6,283 nt of DNA from an uncultured Bacilli bacterium (GTDB taxonomy: Bacteria; Bacillota_I; Bacilli_A; RF39; UBA660), in the NCBI GenBank assembly GCA_910585335.1, contig CAJUCU010000054.1, positions 1 to 6,283 of the forward strand. Direction: 5' to 3'. The notes below the pieces were generated by a model, which saw only the letters and a program-made list of their open reading frames with translations, did no database searches and was not told the DNA's origin. Of this stretch, positions 1-6,279 are shown in pieces (positions within the stretch are counted from its first letter, which is position 1; every line of letters starts with the position of its first letter). The position numbers and the translations under genes are program-made.

Positions 1-38
1 GTATCTATCGCTTTTTGTATACTCTCAAGGTGCCACAT
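1..38 (-). CDS. 5' end of a divergent gene, possibly AraC-family regulator (partial)
   Basis: Read on the minus strand from an ATG at 38-36, the visible codons give MWHLESIQKAID before the window ends. A W near the start, then a hydrophobic-E pair and an IQKAID stretch, resembles the opening helix of AraC-type regulators whose helix-turn-helix domain is N-terminal (usual form W-[LI]-x-x-[LI]-[NQ]-x-A-I-[DN]-Y-I-E). Only 12 residues are visible, so the family call is inference from a short match. The ribosome binding site is weak (TAGAG about 9 bases upstream). In-frame alternative starts exist: a TTG at 41-39 and an ATG at 68-66, neither with a better site. If real, it is transcribed away from the deformylase, and both promoters share the 39-170 gap. 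Confidence 0.35.
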   Translation of the reverse strand, partial: MWHLESIQKAID

Positions 39-97
39 CAATTGTAACTCTACAATTACTAATACCATTTAAAATGTAAATAATTGGTTATAATACT

Positions 98-106
98 TGT
101 TATTAT
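98..106 (+). promoter_or_regulatory. Candidate extended -10 promoter of the deformylase gene
   Basis: TGTTATTAT is a TGn extended -10 followed by TATTAT. No convincing -35 hexamer lies 16-18 bases upstream, as is common for extended -10 promoters. Transcription would begin near 113, giving a leader of about 58 bases. A second TATAAT at 89-94 is a possible alternative. The same nonamer occurs before the ABC transporter gene (2833-2841). Confidence 0.4.
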
Positions 107-170
107 GATAAAATATTTATGTAGCTCATATGTTTTGTAATGAAGTAGAGTACTTTTTGGAGGGTTCAAA

Positions 171-743
171 ATGAAAATAAAACAAAAAACAATTTTAAAT
201 GATGAAGCCTATTTAAGGCAAATTTCACAACCAGTTGATTTCAGTGATGAATCATATAAAGCAGAAGTGGAATTATTAGAGCAGTTTTGTTCTGAAACAG
301 AATGTTTTGCTCTAGCAGGAGTACAAATTGGTATTCCTAAGAGAATGGTGTATTTAAAAAATACAACATTAGATGTACCTTTGGAAAATCAGGGTTATAA
401 TGAATCAAAAGTTTTAATTAATCCCGTTGTTTTATCTAGAAGAGGACACACTAAATATTGGGAAGCTTGTTTAAGTTGTTTAGATAATATGGGGTTAGTA
501 AGTAGGCCTTATGAAATGACAGTAGAATACTATGACGAGGAAGGAAAAAAGCATCATAAAAGATTTGAAGGCTTTGAAACGACGGTTTTATCACACGAAT
601 TAGATCATTTAGATGGAATACTTCATATGGATATTGCAGAAGAAGTTTTAAATATGGTGGCAGAAGAAAGAAAGGCTTATAGAGAGGATCATCCATATAA
701 AGTATTATCTAAAACTTGTGATTATGATAGTAATAAAAAGTAG
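171..743 (+). CDS. def: Peptide deformylase, divergent form
   Basis: A 190-residue cytosolic metalloenzyme of the peptide deformylase family, which removes the N-formyl group from the initiator methionine of nascent proteins. The three family motifs are present but altered. Motif 1 reads ALAGVQIGIP (residues 47-56), keeping the key Gln52 but lacking the two usual glycines. Motif 2 reads EACLS (98-102) instead of EGCLS, keeping metal ligand Cys100. Motif 3 reads LSHELDHLDG (140-149) with metal ligands His142 and His146 and catalytic Glu143. All residues needed for metal binding and catalysis are therefore visible, so activity is expected. Length is normal for the family; a charged helical tail follows motif 3. 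The ATG is preceded by GGAGGG (159-164) at 6 bases. It is a single-gene unit closed by a terminator at 757. It may be a second deformylase beside a canonical one elsewhere in the genome, which this window cannot show. Confidence 0.9.
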   Translation: MKIKQKTILNDEAYLRQISQPVDFSDESYKAEVELLEQFCSETECFALAGVQIGIPKRMVYLKNTTLDVPLENQGYNESKVLINPVVLSRRGHTKYWEACLSCLDNMGLVSRPYEMTVEYYDEEGKKHHKRFEGFETTVLSHELDHLDGILHMDIAEEVLNMVAEERKAYREDHPYKVLSKTCDYDSNKK

Positions 744-756
744 ATTAGATATATAG

Positions 757-783
757 AATCAGTTCAATTGAATTGATTTTTTT
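757..783 (+). terminator. Rho-independent terminator after the deformylase gene
   Basis: AATCAGTTC (757-765) pairs with GAATTGATT (770-778) around an AATT loop, a 9-pair stem with one G-U, running directly into a T-tract (777-783). It begins 13 bases after the TAG stop. The stem is AT-rich, so it may be of moderate strength. Confidence 0.75.
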
Positions 784-884
784 GTTTTTAGAGGGATTTT
801 TCATGTTAAAAGTATCCGTTTTTAAAAGATGTTCTAACTAAATTTATATTTCTTATCATTTTTTCTTTTATATTTTTCAACTTG

Positions 885-893
885 TGTTATACT
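885..893 (+). promoter_or_regulatory. Extended -10 promoter of the 613-residue gene
   Basis: TGTTATACT is a TGn extended -10 followed by TATACT. The region 17 bases upstream (865-870, CTTTTA) is only a weak -35. Transcription would begin near 900, immediately before the ribosome binding site, leaving a leader of about 17 bases. It lies downstream of the 757-783 terminator, so the gene looks like an independent unit. Confidence 0.55.
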
Positions 894-916
894 AGGAAGT
901 CAAGGAGGGTTCGAAT

Positions 917-2758
917 ATGAAAGCAGAAGTTAATTTTGAACAAATAATGGTGGCGGCCCTTTTGAAATTTAAGTGTCTTGATCCTGTTGATATTCATTTA
1001 CTTTTAGAAGAACTTAGTGAGACAGATTGTTTTGAAGTTACAGCATGTTTGCCTATTTATTCTTTTTATAAATATATTAAAATTTCTAAACAAGGGGGCG
1101 TTGTTTCTTTACAAGATCATCTTACTTTAGATACTTTTCTTGATGAACAGAATTCTACAGTAAGAGATTTTTTCTTAAAATCTACTAAGAAAAGTTTAAC
1201 CCATTTTTTTGATCAATTTGATCTTACCTCTTTTCAAAATAGAAAAGAAAAACATTTAGAAAAAGAAAAACAAAAACTACTTACCACTGGTTCTATTTTG
1301 TTGATTTCTGATTGCAAGGAAGATTATGAAGCATTAAAACAATATGGTTTTTTACATATCGACTATTTTAAATCAGCGGTTTTGGCAGATGCGTTTTTTC
1401 AAAAACATCCAACACAACTTGAAAAATATCATATTATTTTAGAAGGAGAGCATAGTGCTAATTGGTTACGAGATGGTTCTAATCTTCAATTAGGTTTTTT
1501 GATAGATCGTGTTAAAAGTGATAATCTTACTGTTTCTAGTACCATTTGTTCCAATCAGTCCATGTTTTCTACTAGCTTTACCGATTATGAAACACTACGC
1601 ATTTGGAATGAAAATGCCTCTTCTTATTCAGAATTTTTTGATAAAGTGGTAGAGAATGCTTTTATTAATCAGGTGTTTTCTAAAGTTCGTATTTTTGAAG
1701 ATTTTTCTTCTTTGGAACCACAAGATGTTTTATCACTTCCTCAACCACAGACTAAGAAAGATTTAAAAATACTTTATTTACCTTATTCAGTAAAAAAAGA
1801 GCATGATGCTATTGCTCAAAAGTTGGGGCTTGATGTTACCTTTAATAAAGATGGCAACTATTCTTTGGCTGATTTGTTTTCTAAGCTTAGTGATTATGAT
1901 ATTATAGTTGCTTCTGATACTTTTTCTCATACACTTTTGGATATGAGAGAAGAAGTAGAAGAACAGTGTACTAAAAAGGGAAGAAATCTTTCTTTACTTG
2001 TTACTTATGATGTAGGTCATGTTGTTCAAGTAGATGAAGATGGAATTACTGATCCGTTAGGATTTGGTGATCAAGTTCATTTGAATTATACTTTTTGTGG
2101 TAAAAATACCACTTCTCGGGAATTTTTAGAACAAAATTTTAGAGTATTACGAGATGAGAATGAAGGAGATTTAACCCAAGCGATTTTAGAAGCTTCTGTT
2201 TCATTATATCATGAAGTTAGTTTTTTAACTGATTATGACTTGATGTCTCCAGAGGAATATACTGCTATTTATCAAAAAGTAGCGCAACAAGAGAAGATAA
2301 GAAAAGAAAAAGCACTATATCCACTGAAGCAATTAGCAAACTTAAAATGTCGTCTTGAAAATTATCTTTGGTATAAAAGAGAAAATTTAATTACCGCTTC
2401 GCTTCCAGAACTAGAAATTAGTGAGCAGGAAGAGGCCATTACGATTACTAATTTCCATGGGCATCGTATCCTTTGTAAAATGGTGCTTCCTAGAAATTAT
2501 CAAAACGAAAACTTAATTGTTTGTTCTGTTCAGTCCCTAAAAGATAGTGGTGTACTAGGAGAAGAACAACTGGTTGGATTTTATACTCGTAAATTTGCAC
2601 AAATAGAAGGACTTCCACCACAACCTAATGAAACACAAATGAATGTATTAAACTCTATGGTTAAAAAAACAAGATGTATTTTAGATCCATTAAATGAAGA
2701 AGCACATACTAAATATTTAGAAAGAGAACAAGCAAAAAAACTGGTGATGAATCTGTAG
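917..2758 (+). CDS. Uncharacterised 613-residue protein with two Rossmann-like segments
   Basis: I do not recognise this protein as a named family. It has no signal peptide and no clear membrane segment, so it is probably cytosolic. Residues 1-105 form a mixed helical region. A short, highly charged Lys/Glu helix follows (108-122). A first alpha/beta segment begins at 126 (SILLISDCKEDYEALKQYGF). A second begins at 284 (KILYLPYS), with a strand-helix-strand pattern and then YDIIVASDTFSH (327-338) and a strand at 357-364. The D-x-x-SH after a hydrophobic strand is reminiscent of the DUF2325 fold; that is a weak resemblance by eye, not a search result. Residues 455-490 look helical and basic, and the C-terminal 110 residues are unassigned. 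The ATG has a very strong site, AAGGAGGG (902-909), at 7 bases. It has its own extended -10 promoter and a strong terminator behind it, so it is transcribed alone. The intact length and regulation signals argue for a real, expressed gene. Confidence 0.85.
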   Translation: MKAEVNFEQIMVAALLKFKCLDPVDIHLLLEELSETDCFEVTACLPIYSFYKYIKISKQGGVVSLQDHLTLDTFLDEQNSTVRDFFLKSTKKSLTHFFDQFDLTSFQNRKEKHLEKEKQKLLTTGSILLISDCKEDYEALKQYGFLHIDYFKSAVLADAFFQKHPTQLEKYHIILEGEHSANWLRDGSNLQLGFLIDRVKSDNLTVSSTICSNQSMFSTSFTDYETLRIWNENASSYSEFFDKVVENAFINQVFSKVRIFEDFSSLEPQDVLSLPQPQTKKDLKILYLPYSVKKEHDAIAQKLGLDVTFNKDGNYSLADLFSKLSDYDIIVASDTFSHTLLDMREEVEEQCTKKGRNLSLLVTYDVGHVVQVDEDGITDPLGFGDQVHLNYTFCGKNTTSREFLEQNFRVLRDENEGDLTQAILEASVSLYHEVSFLTDYDLMSPEEYTAIYQKVAQQEKIRKEKALYPLKQLANLKCRLENYLWYKRENLITASLPELEISEQEEAITITNFHGHRILCKMVLPRNYQNENLIVCSVQSLKDSGVLGEEQLVGFYTRKFAQIEGLPPQPNETQMNVLNSMVKKTRCILDPLNEEAHTKYLEREQAKKLVMNL

Positions 2759-2763
2759 TTATT

Positions 2764-2810
2764 AAAAAAAGATAGACTCTTTTATCTGTGATTTAAGAGT
2801 TTATTTTTTT
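2764..2810 (+). terminator. Strong terminator after the 613-residue gene
   Basis: AGACTCTT (2774-2781) pairs with AAGAGTTT (2795-2802), extended outward by A-T and G-U pairs because the left arm is preceded by an A-run (2764-2770) and the right arm is followed by a T-run (2804-2810). The loop is 13 bases (2782-2794). The symmetric A-run and T-run mean it could also stop minus-strand transcription. Confidence 0.8.
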
Positions 2811-2832
2811 GCTATATTTTATTTTTATTTTA

Positions 2833-2841
2833 TGTTATTAT
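2833..2841 (+). promoter_or_regulatory. Candidate extended -10 promoter of the ABC transporter gene
   Basis: TGTTATTAT, a TGn extended -10 followed by TATTAT, lies just after the 2764-2810 terminator and is identical to the element at 98-106. No good -35 is seen. Transcription would start near 2848, giving a leader of about 16 bases that opens just before the ribosome binding site. Confidence 0.45.
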
Positions 2842-2863
2842 TGTTTAGAAGTAGGTGGTAGTA

Positions 2864-4594
2864 GTGAAAGAATTTTGGTTTTATTTGAAATTTATTTGGA
2901 CTTATGTAAAAGAGTTAAAATGGAATTTAATCAAATATACTTGTTCTCATATAGTAAGAATTGTAATTAGTATTTTAATTCCTGTTTTTAGTGCACAAGT
3001 CATTATTCACTTGACTTCTAGTGCTTGGCAACAGTTAATTATGATGGCTATTTTTATTTATATCTTTGAAAATCTTCGAAATATTATGCATCGTATTGGA
3101 AATTATCAAGCTCAATTTCTTTATCGTGAGAACTTTGTTACTCTTCAGACCGTTTTGGGACGTGAAATTATGAGAATTGAAAATGAATGCATTGATTCGC
3201 ATAGTTCTGGTGTTTTTATTCAACGTCTGACAAGTGATACTAGTAAACTTGCTGATGTCTTCTTTTTATTAAATCGTCATATTGCAACTATTATAACAGA
3301 CCTTGGCATTTTAATTGCTATCTTCTTTTTGAATCCTCTCGTTTTTCTTTATCTTATCGTAATCCTTTTTATTATTTATATAGTAGATTCGACACGAGTT
3401 CGGGAAAGAAGTAAGAAAGATAAAATTTTTAGAGAGAAAAATGAGCGAGTTTCTGGATTTGTTTCTGAGCTTGTTCGGGGATTTCGCGATATCAAAATGT
3501 TAAACGCTGAAGATAGTTTTATTGAAGAGTTGCATACAAAAGTGCGTGATTTGAATGAGGCTCGCTATGATATGGGAGATGTTGATAGAAGATACGGGTT
3601 CTATCGTGATTCTCTTTATGATTTAGGTGATTTGTTATTGATTCTCTTACTCGTTTTTTTAATTACACATCAAGGTCTTGCAGTTGCTAATGCTTTAATT
3701 ATTTATAATTATAGTGGTAGAATCGGTTCTATTGTCAATGTGTTTAGTATGCTATTAGAAGGTGTAAAAGACTTTAATTTATCAGCTTCTAGAGTATATG
3801 CTATTATTCATGGAAAAGATTTTCCTAAAGAAAAATTTGGTACGAAGCATTTAGATAAAATTGAAGGGGATTTTGAGTTTCATAATGTTACTTTCCGTTA
3901 TAAAAGTGATGAAAAGAAAGTTCTTGATAAAATTAACTTTAAAGTCAATGCTAATGAGACCGTTGCTTTCGTTGGAAAAAGTGGTGCTGGAAAGACAACT
4001 ATTTTTAGTCTTCTTTGTAAGATGTATGATGTAGATTCAGGGAAGATTACTATTGATGGTGTGGACATTAAAAAATTAGATAAAGAGTCTATTCGTGGTA
4101 ATATTACCATTATTAGTCAAAATCCTTATATTTTTAATATGAGTATTCGAGATAACTTTCGACTTATGAAGAAAGATCTTACAGAAGAAGAGATGATAGA
4201 GGCTTGTAAGATGGCTTGTTTACATGAATTTGTGATGAAATTGCCAGAAGGATATGATACGATTGTTGGGGAAGGTGGCGTCAGTCTTAGTGGAGGACAA
4301 AAACAACGTCTTGCAATAGCACGTGCTTTTATTCAAAAAACAGAAATTATCTTAATGGATGAGGCAACTAGTGCACTAGATAATGAAACACAGCGAAATA
4401 TTCAAAAAGCAATTGAAAATATGAAAAAAGAGTATACCATTTTAATTATCGCTCATCGCTTAAGTACTGTTATTAACAGTGATCGTATTTTATTTTTAGA
4501 AGATGGTAAAATTGTGGGAGAAGGAAGTCATAAACAACTTCTTCAATCTTGTAAGTCGTATCAACAGTTGTATGAGAAAGAGATGGAAAAATAA
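2864..4594 (+). CDS. ABC exporter half-transporter (fused permease and ATPase)
   Basis: A 576-residue type I exporter half-transporter: an N-terminal membrane domain fused to an ATPase, expected to work as a homodimer in the cytoplasmic membrane. About six membrane segments are visible (roughly 31-50, 57-74, 134-157, 158-175, 254-268, 273-297). The ATPase has the full motif set: A-loop Tyr346, Walker A GKSGAGKTT (371-379), Q-loop Gln419, signature LSGGQ (475-479), Walker B ILMDEA with catalytic Glu500, D-loop SALD and H-loop His531. It should be active. I chose the GTG at 2864 because AGGTGG (2853-2858) sits 5 bases before it; an in-frame GTG at 2855 would add three residues but overlaps that site. 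No partner half-transporter is next to it, which supports a homodimer. The substrate (drug, lipid or peptide) cannot be told from sequence; there is no peptidase domain. The next gene begins 79 bases on with no clear terminator between. Confidence 0.93.
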   Translation: MKEFWFYLKFIWTYVKELKWNLIKYTCSHIVRIVISILIPVFSAQVIIHLTSSAWQQLIMMAIFIYIFENLRNIMHRIGNYQAQFLYRENFVTLQTVLGREIMRIENECIDSHSSGVFIQRLTSDTSKLADVFFLLNRHIATIITDLGILIAIFFLNPLVFLYLIVILFIIYIVDSTRVRERSKKDKIFREKNERVSGFVSELVRGFRDIKMLNAEDSFIEELHTKVRDLNEARYDMGDVDRRYGFYRDSLYDLGDLLLILLLVFLITHQGLAVANALIIYNYSGRIGSIVNVFSMLLEGVKDFNLSASRVYAIIHGKDFPKEKFGTKHLDKIEGDFEFHNVTFRYKSDEKKVLDKINFKVNANETVAFVGKSGAGKTTIFSLLCKMYDVDSGKITIDGVDIKKLDKESIRGNITIISQNPYIFNMSIRDNFRLMKKDLTEEEMIEACKMACLHEFVMKLPEGYDTIVGEGGVSLSGGQKQRLAIARAFIQKTEIILMDEATSALDNETQRNIQKAIENMKKEYTILIIAHRLSTVINSDRILFLEDGKIVGEGSHKQLLQSCKSYQQLYEKEMEK

Positions 4595-4613
4595 TTTTTA
4601 TTACAATTCGTTT

Positions 4614-4642
4614 TTGATATCCTTAGAAAATAGTGTTATAAT
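4614..4642 (+). promoter_or_regulatory. Strong sigma-A-type promoter of the 157-residue gene
   Basis: The -35 TTGATA (4614-4619) and consensus -10 TATAAT (4637-4642) are separated by exactly 17 bases, with an added TG extended -10 (4634-4635). This is the best promoter among the internal gaps. Transcription would start near 4649, giving a leader of about 25 bases. It starts 20 bases after the ABC transporter stop codon, so the next gene can be expressed independently of it. Confidence 0.75.
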
Positions 4643-4673
4643 ATTTATATATTTTAGGGAGGTAGTAGGTAGA

Positions 4674-5147
4674 ATGAACTGTTTAATGGAAGCAAGAAAG
4701 CATGCTTATGTAAATTTTAATCTTTTATGTGACAAACTCGATTATTATGGTTTTGAACAAAGTGAAAAAAATGAGGCAGACTTATTTTCAGTAGTAAGTG
4801 CCACTCGTCATGAAGGATTTCCTTTACCAAGTGGGAGATGGGGTAATGCTTTAGCCGTTGCAATGGAGATGCATATGTATGTTGGGGCCTTATATTTAAT
4901 TCAAAATGCAGAACAATTAGAAATTGATTTGGATTTAGTTTCTAGTCAGTATGGTGGTGCTGATTGTCAGAATGCGCAACAAGTTTTTGAACTTTCAAAA
5001 TCTTATTTTGATGATCAAAAAATAGGAGAAGATGATGAAGTTTATCGAGAGTATCCGAATGATCGTCGATATCATAATGATAATGTAGATGCCTTTTTAG
5101 CCGTGACTGAGTTATTAAAAAGTAAGTCTAAAACAATGAAAAAATAA
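4674..5147 (+). CDS. Uncharacterised acidic 157-residue protein
   Basis: I do not recognise this family. The frame is open back to 4503 inside the ABC transporter gene, but the real start is the ATG at 4674, which follows AGGGAGG (4656-4662) by 11 bases and lies downstream of a near-consensus promoter. The product is soluble-looking, with no signal peptide. Residues 5-45 look helical. A central part contains ATRHEGFPLPSGRWGNAL (43-60), rich in Gly, Pro and aromatic residues and looking like a conserved loop. An alanine/methionine-rich helix follows (59-79), then an acidic stretch (112-127, DDQKIGEDDEVYREY) and a basic C-terminal tail ending SKSKTMKK. His46, Arg45, Arg55 and Trp56 are candidate functional residues, but this is inference. 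The lack of a terminator after the ABC transporter means some co-transcription with it is possible. A terminator follows the stop codon. Confidence 0.75.
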   Translation: MNCLMEARKHAYVNFNLLCDKLDYYGFEQSEKNEADLFSVVSATRHEGFPLPSGRWGNALAVAMEMHMYVGALYLIQNAEQLEIDLDLVSSQYGGADCQNAQQVFELSKSYFDDQKIGEDDEVYREYPNDRRYHNDNVDAFLAVTELLKSKSKTMKK

Positions 5148-5160
5148 ATATTATATTTTT

Positions 5161-5198
5161 AGGAAAAGGAAAGTAGAGTAGATTACTTTTCTTTTTTT
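5161..5198 (+). terminator. Strong terminator after the 157-residue gene
   Basis: A long purine-rich left arm (5161-5175, ending AAAGGAAAGTA) pairs with the pyrimidine-rich right arm (5184-5198, TACTTTTCTTTTTTT) in about 15 pairs including three G-U, with an 8-base loop. The T-tract is built into the right arm (5192-5198). It starts 13 bases after the TAA stop. Confidence 0.8.
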
Positions 5199-5236
5199 GT
5201 TTCTTTTTTCATATAGTTAGATAAGGAGTGAAGTTT

Positions 5237-6163
5237 ATGTTTGATTATAAAAATCAGGATGACTATGGACTAAAAAATGTGGATGCTAATGGTATTGGAA
5301 CAAAATGTTTTCAGTATAAGCTAATGTTTCCACCACAGCATCAAAACAGTCAACCAGGATTTGAATATTTAATGAGACCATTACCTATCTTTGATAATCC
5401 AAATTATAAGGGAAGTGGAAAACTAAAAGATAAAGTCGCAATCATTACTGGCGGGGACTCTGGGATTGGGAGAAGCGTTGCTGTTTTCTTTGCGAAAGAA
5501 GGGGCAAAGCTAGTGCTTGTTTATTATGATGAGGAGCAAGATGCGAAATATACCAAAGAATATGTAGAAAAACTTGGTGCAGAAGTCTTACTTATTTCAG
5601 GAGATTTGAGAAATAGTAAATTTTCATCAGAAATTGTGGATAAAACTTTGAGGCGCTTTGGTAAAATTGATGTTTTGGTGAATAATGCTGGTGTGCAGTT
5701 TGTGCAAAAAAGTCTTCTTGATATTAGCGATAAGCAGTTTGATGATACCATGAAGAGTAATATTTATTCGATGTTTTATTTAACTAAAGCAGTACTGCCT
5801 CATTTAAAAAGTGGAGCATCTATCATCAATACTACTTCCATTACTACATTTAAAGGTGAAAAAGAATTAATTGATTATGTTTCTAGTAAAGGTGCTATTG
5901 TTGGATTTACACGGTCTCTTGCTACTAATCTTGCTTTACAAAATATTCGTGTGAATGCTGTTTCCCCAGGAGTATTTTGGACTCCACTACAACCTGCTAG
6001 TTGGCCTCCAGAGAAAATTCCAACACTAGGGGCAGATAGTGATATGAGACGAGCAGGGCAACCATATGAAATTGCACCGATATTTGTCTATTTGGCCAGT
6101 GATGATTCTACCTATACTACAGGGCAAGTATTTCATGTTAATGGTGGAGAATATAAAGGATAA
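5237..6163 (+). CDS. SDR-family NAD(P)-dependent oxidoreductase, YghA/YhdF-like
   Basis: A 308-residue short-chain dehydrogenase/reductase, cytosolic, expected to interconvert an alcohol and a carbonyl using NAD(P). After a roughly 60-residue N-terminal extension (QPGFEYLMRPLPIFDNP, 39-55, then YKGSGKLKDK) comes the Rossmann domain: cofactor motif TGGDSGIG (71-78), GDL (122-124), NNAG (149-152), catalytic Ser201, and YVSSK with Tyr214 and Lys218; SPG is at 243-245 and the NGGEYKG end is typical. Asn175 completes the catalytic tetrad. The extension and TGGDSGIGR are characteristic of the extended group containing E. coli YghA and the B. subtilis general stress protein 39 (YdaD) and YhdF; the substrate is not established here. 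I chose the ATG at 5237, with AAGGAG (5223-5228) 8 bases before it; the in-frame GTG at 5228 overlaps that site. No strong promoter is visible between the preceding terminator and this gene; TATAGT (5212-5217) is a weak candidate. Confidence 0.93.
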   Translation: MFDYKNQDDYGLKNVDANGIGTKCFQYKLMFPPQHQNSQPGFEYLMRPLPIFDNPNYKGSGKLKDKVAIITGGDSGIGRSVAVFFAKEGAKLVLVYYDEEQDAKYTKEYVEKLGAEVLLISGDLRNSKFSSEIVDKTLRRFGKIDVLVNNAGVQFVQKSLLDISDKQFDDTMKSNIYSMFYLTKAVLPHLKSGASIINTTSITTFKGEKELIDYVSSKGAIVGFTRSLATNLALQNIRVNAVSPGVFWTPLQPASWPPEKIPTLGADSDMRRAGQPYEIAPIFVYLASDDSTYTTGQVFHVNGGEYKG

Positions 6164-6190
6164 ATCTTTCTATTTTAAGATTTGTTTTTT
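6162..6190 (+). terminator. Terminator overlapping the SDR stop codon
   Basis: AAATCTT (6162-6168) pairs with AAGATTT (6177-6183) over an 8-base loop, followed by G and six T (6185-6190). The left arm begins inside the TAA stop codon. The 7-pair AT-rich stem makes it weaker than the terminators at 2764 and 5161. Confidence 0.65.
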
Positions 6191-6230
6191 ATTTATAAGG
6201 AATTTGCTCTAAGAAAAGTAAAAAAACGTA

Positions 6231-6259
6231 TTGACAAACAAATGTACGTATAGTATATT
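6231..6259 (+). promoter_or_regulatory. Near-consensus sigma-A promoter for the gene starting at 6280
   Basis: A perfect -35 TTGACA (6231-6236) and -10 TATATT (6254-6259) are separated by 17 bases. Transcription would start near 6266, giving a leader of about 14 bases. Two copies of ACGTAT (6226-6231 and 6246-6251) lie 20 bases apart, one touching the -35 and one in the spacer; the second contains the palindrome TACGTA. These are a plausible repressor site. Confidence 0.8.
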
Positions 6260-6279
6260 AGGGATACAGGGGTGATAAT

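Noticed and set aside
1..72. Plus-strand open frames reaching stops at 45-47, 70-72 or 73-78 that could be the tail of an upstream gene
   Set aside because: The translated tails are not recognisable and no terminator follows them, while the minus-strand reading gives an AraC-like N-terminus. The evidence on either side is short.
451..696. Minus-strand open frame inside the deformylase gene
   Set aside because: It overlaps conserved catalytic motifs on the other strand and its product resembles nothing; similar minus-strand frames at 3035-3223, 3898-4110 and 5524-5751 were rejected for the same reason.
744..916. Riboswitch or structured leader before the 613-residue gene
   Set aside because: The only clear structure is the terminator at 757-783, which belongs to the preceding gene; the predicted transcript start near 900 leaves no room for a riboswitch.
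2764..2810. Inverted repeat with A-run and T-run as an insertion-sequence end
   Set aside because: There is no transposase or target duplication; position after a stop codon and the T-tract fit a terminator.
4503..4673. Upstream extension of the 157-residue protein into the ABC transporter gene
   Set aside because: The extension overlaps the ATPase C-terminus in another frame, and promoter plus ribosome binding site both point to the ATG at 4674.
5228..5236. GTG start three codons upstream for the SDR protein
   Set aside because: The GTG overlaps the Shine-Dalgarno sequence AAGGAG and has no site of its own; the ATG at 5237 is correctly spaced.
171..6163. Possible recoded genetic code (TGA as tryptophan), considered because of the low GC content
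   Set aside because: All five genes stay open with TGA as stop, and their tryptophans are TGG, so the standard bacterial code is sufficient.
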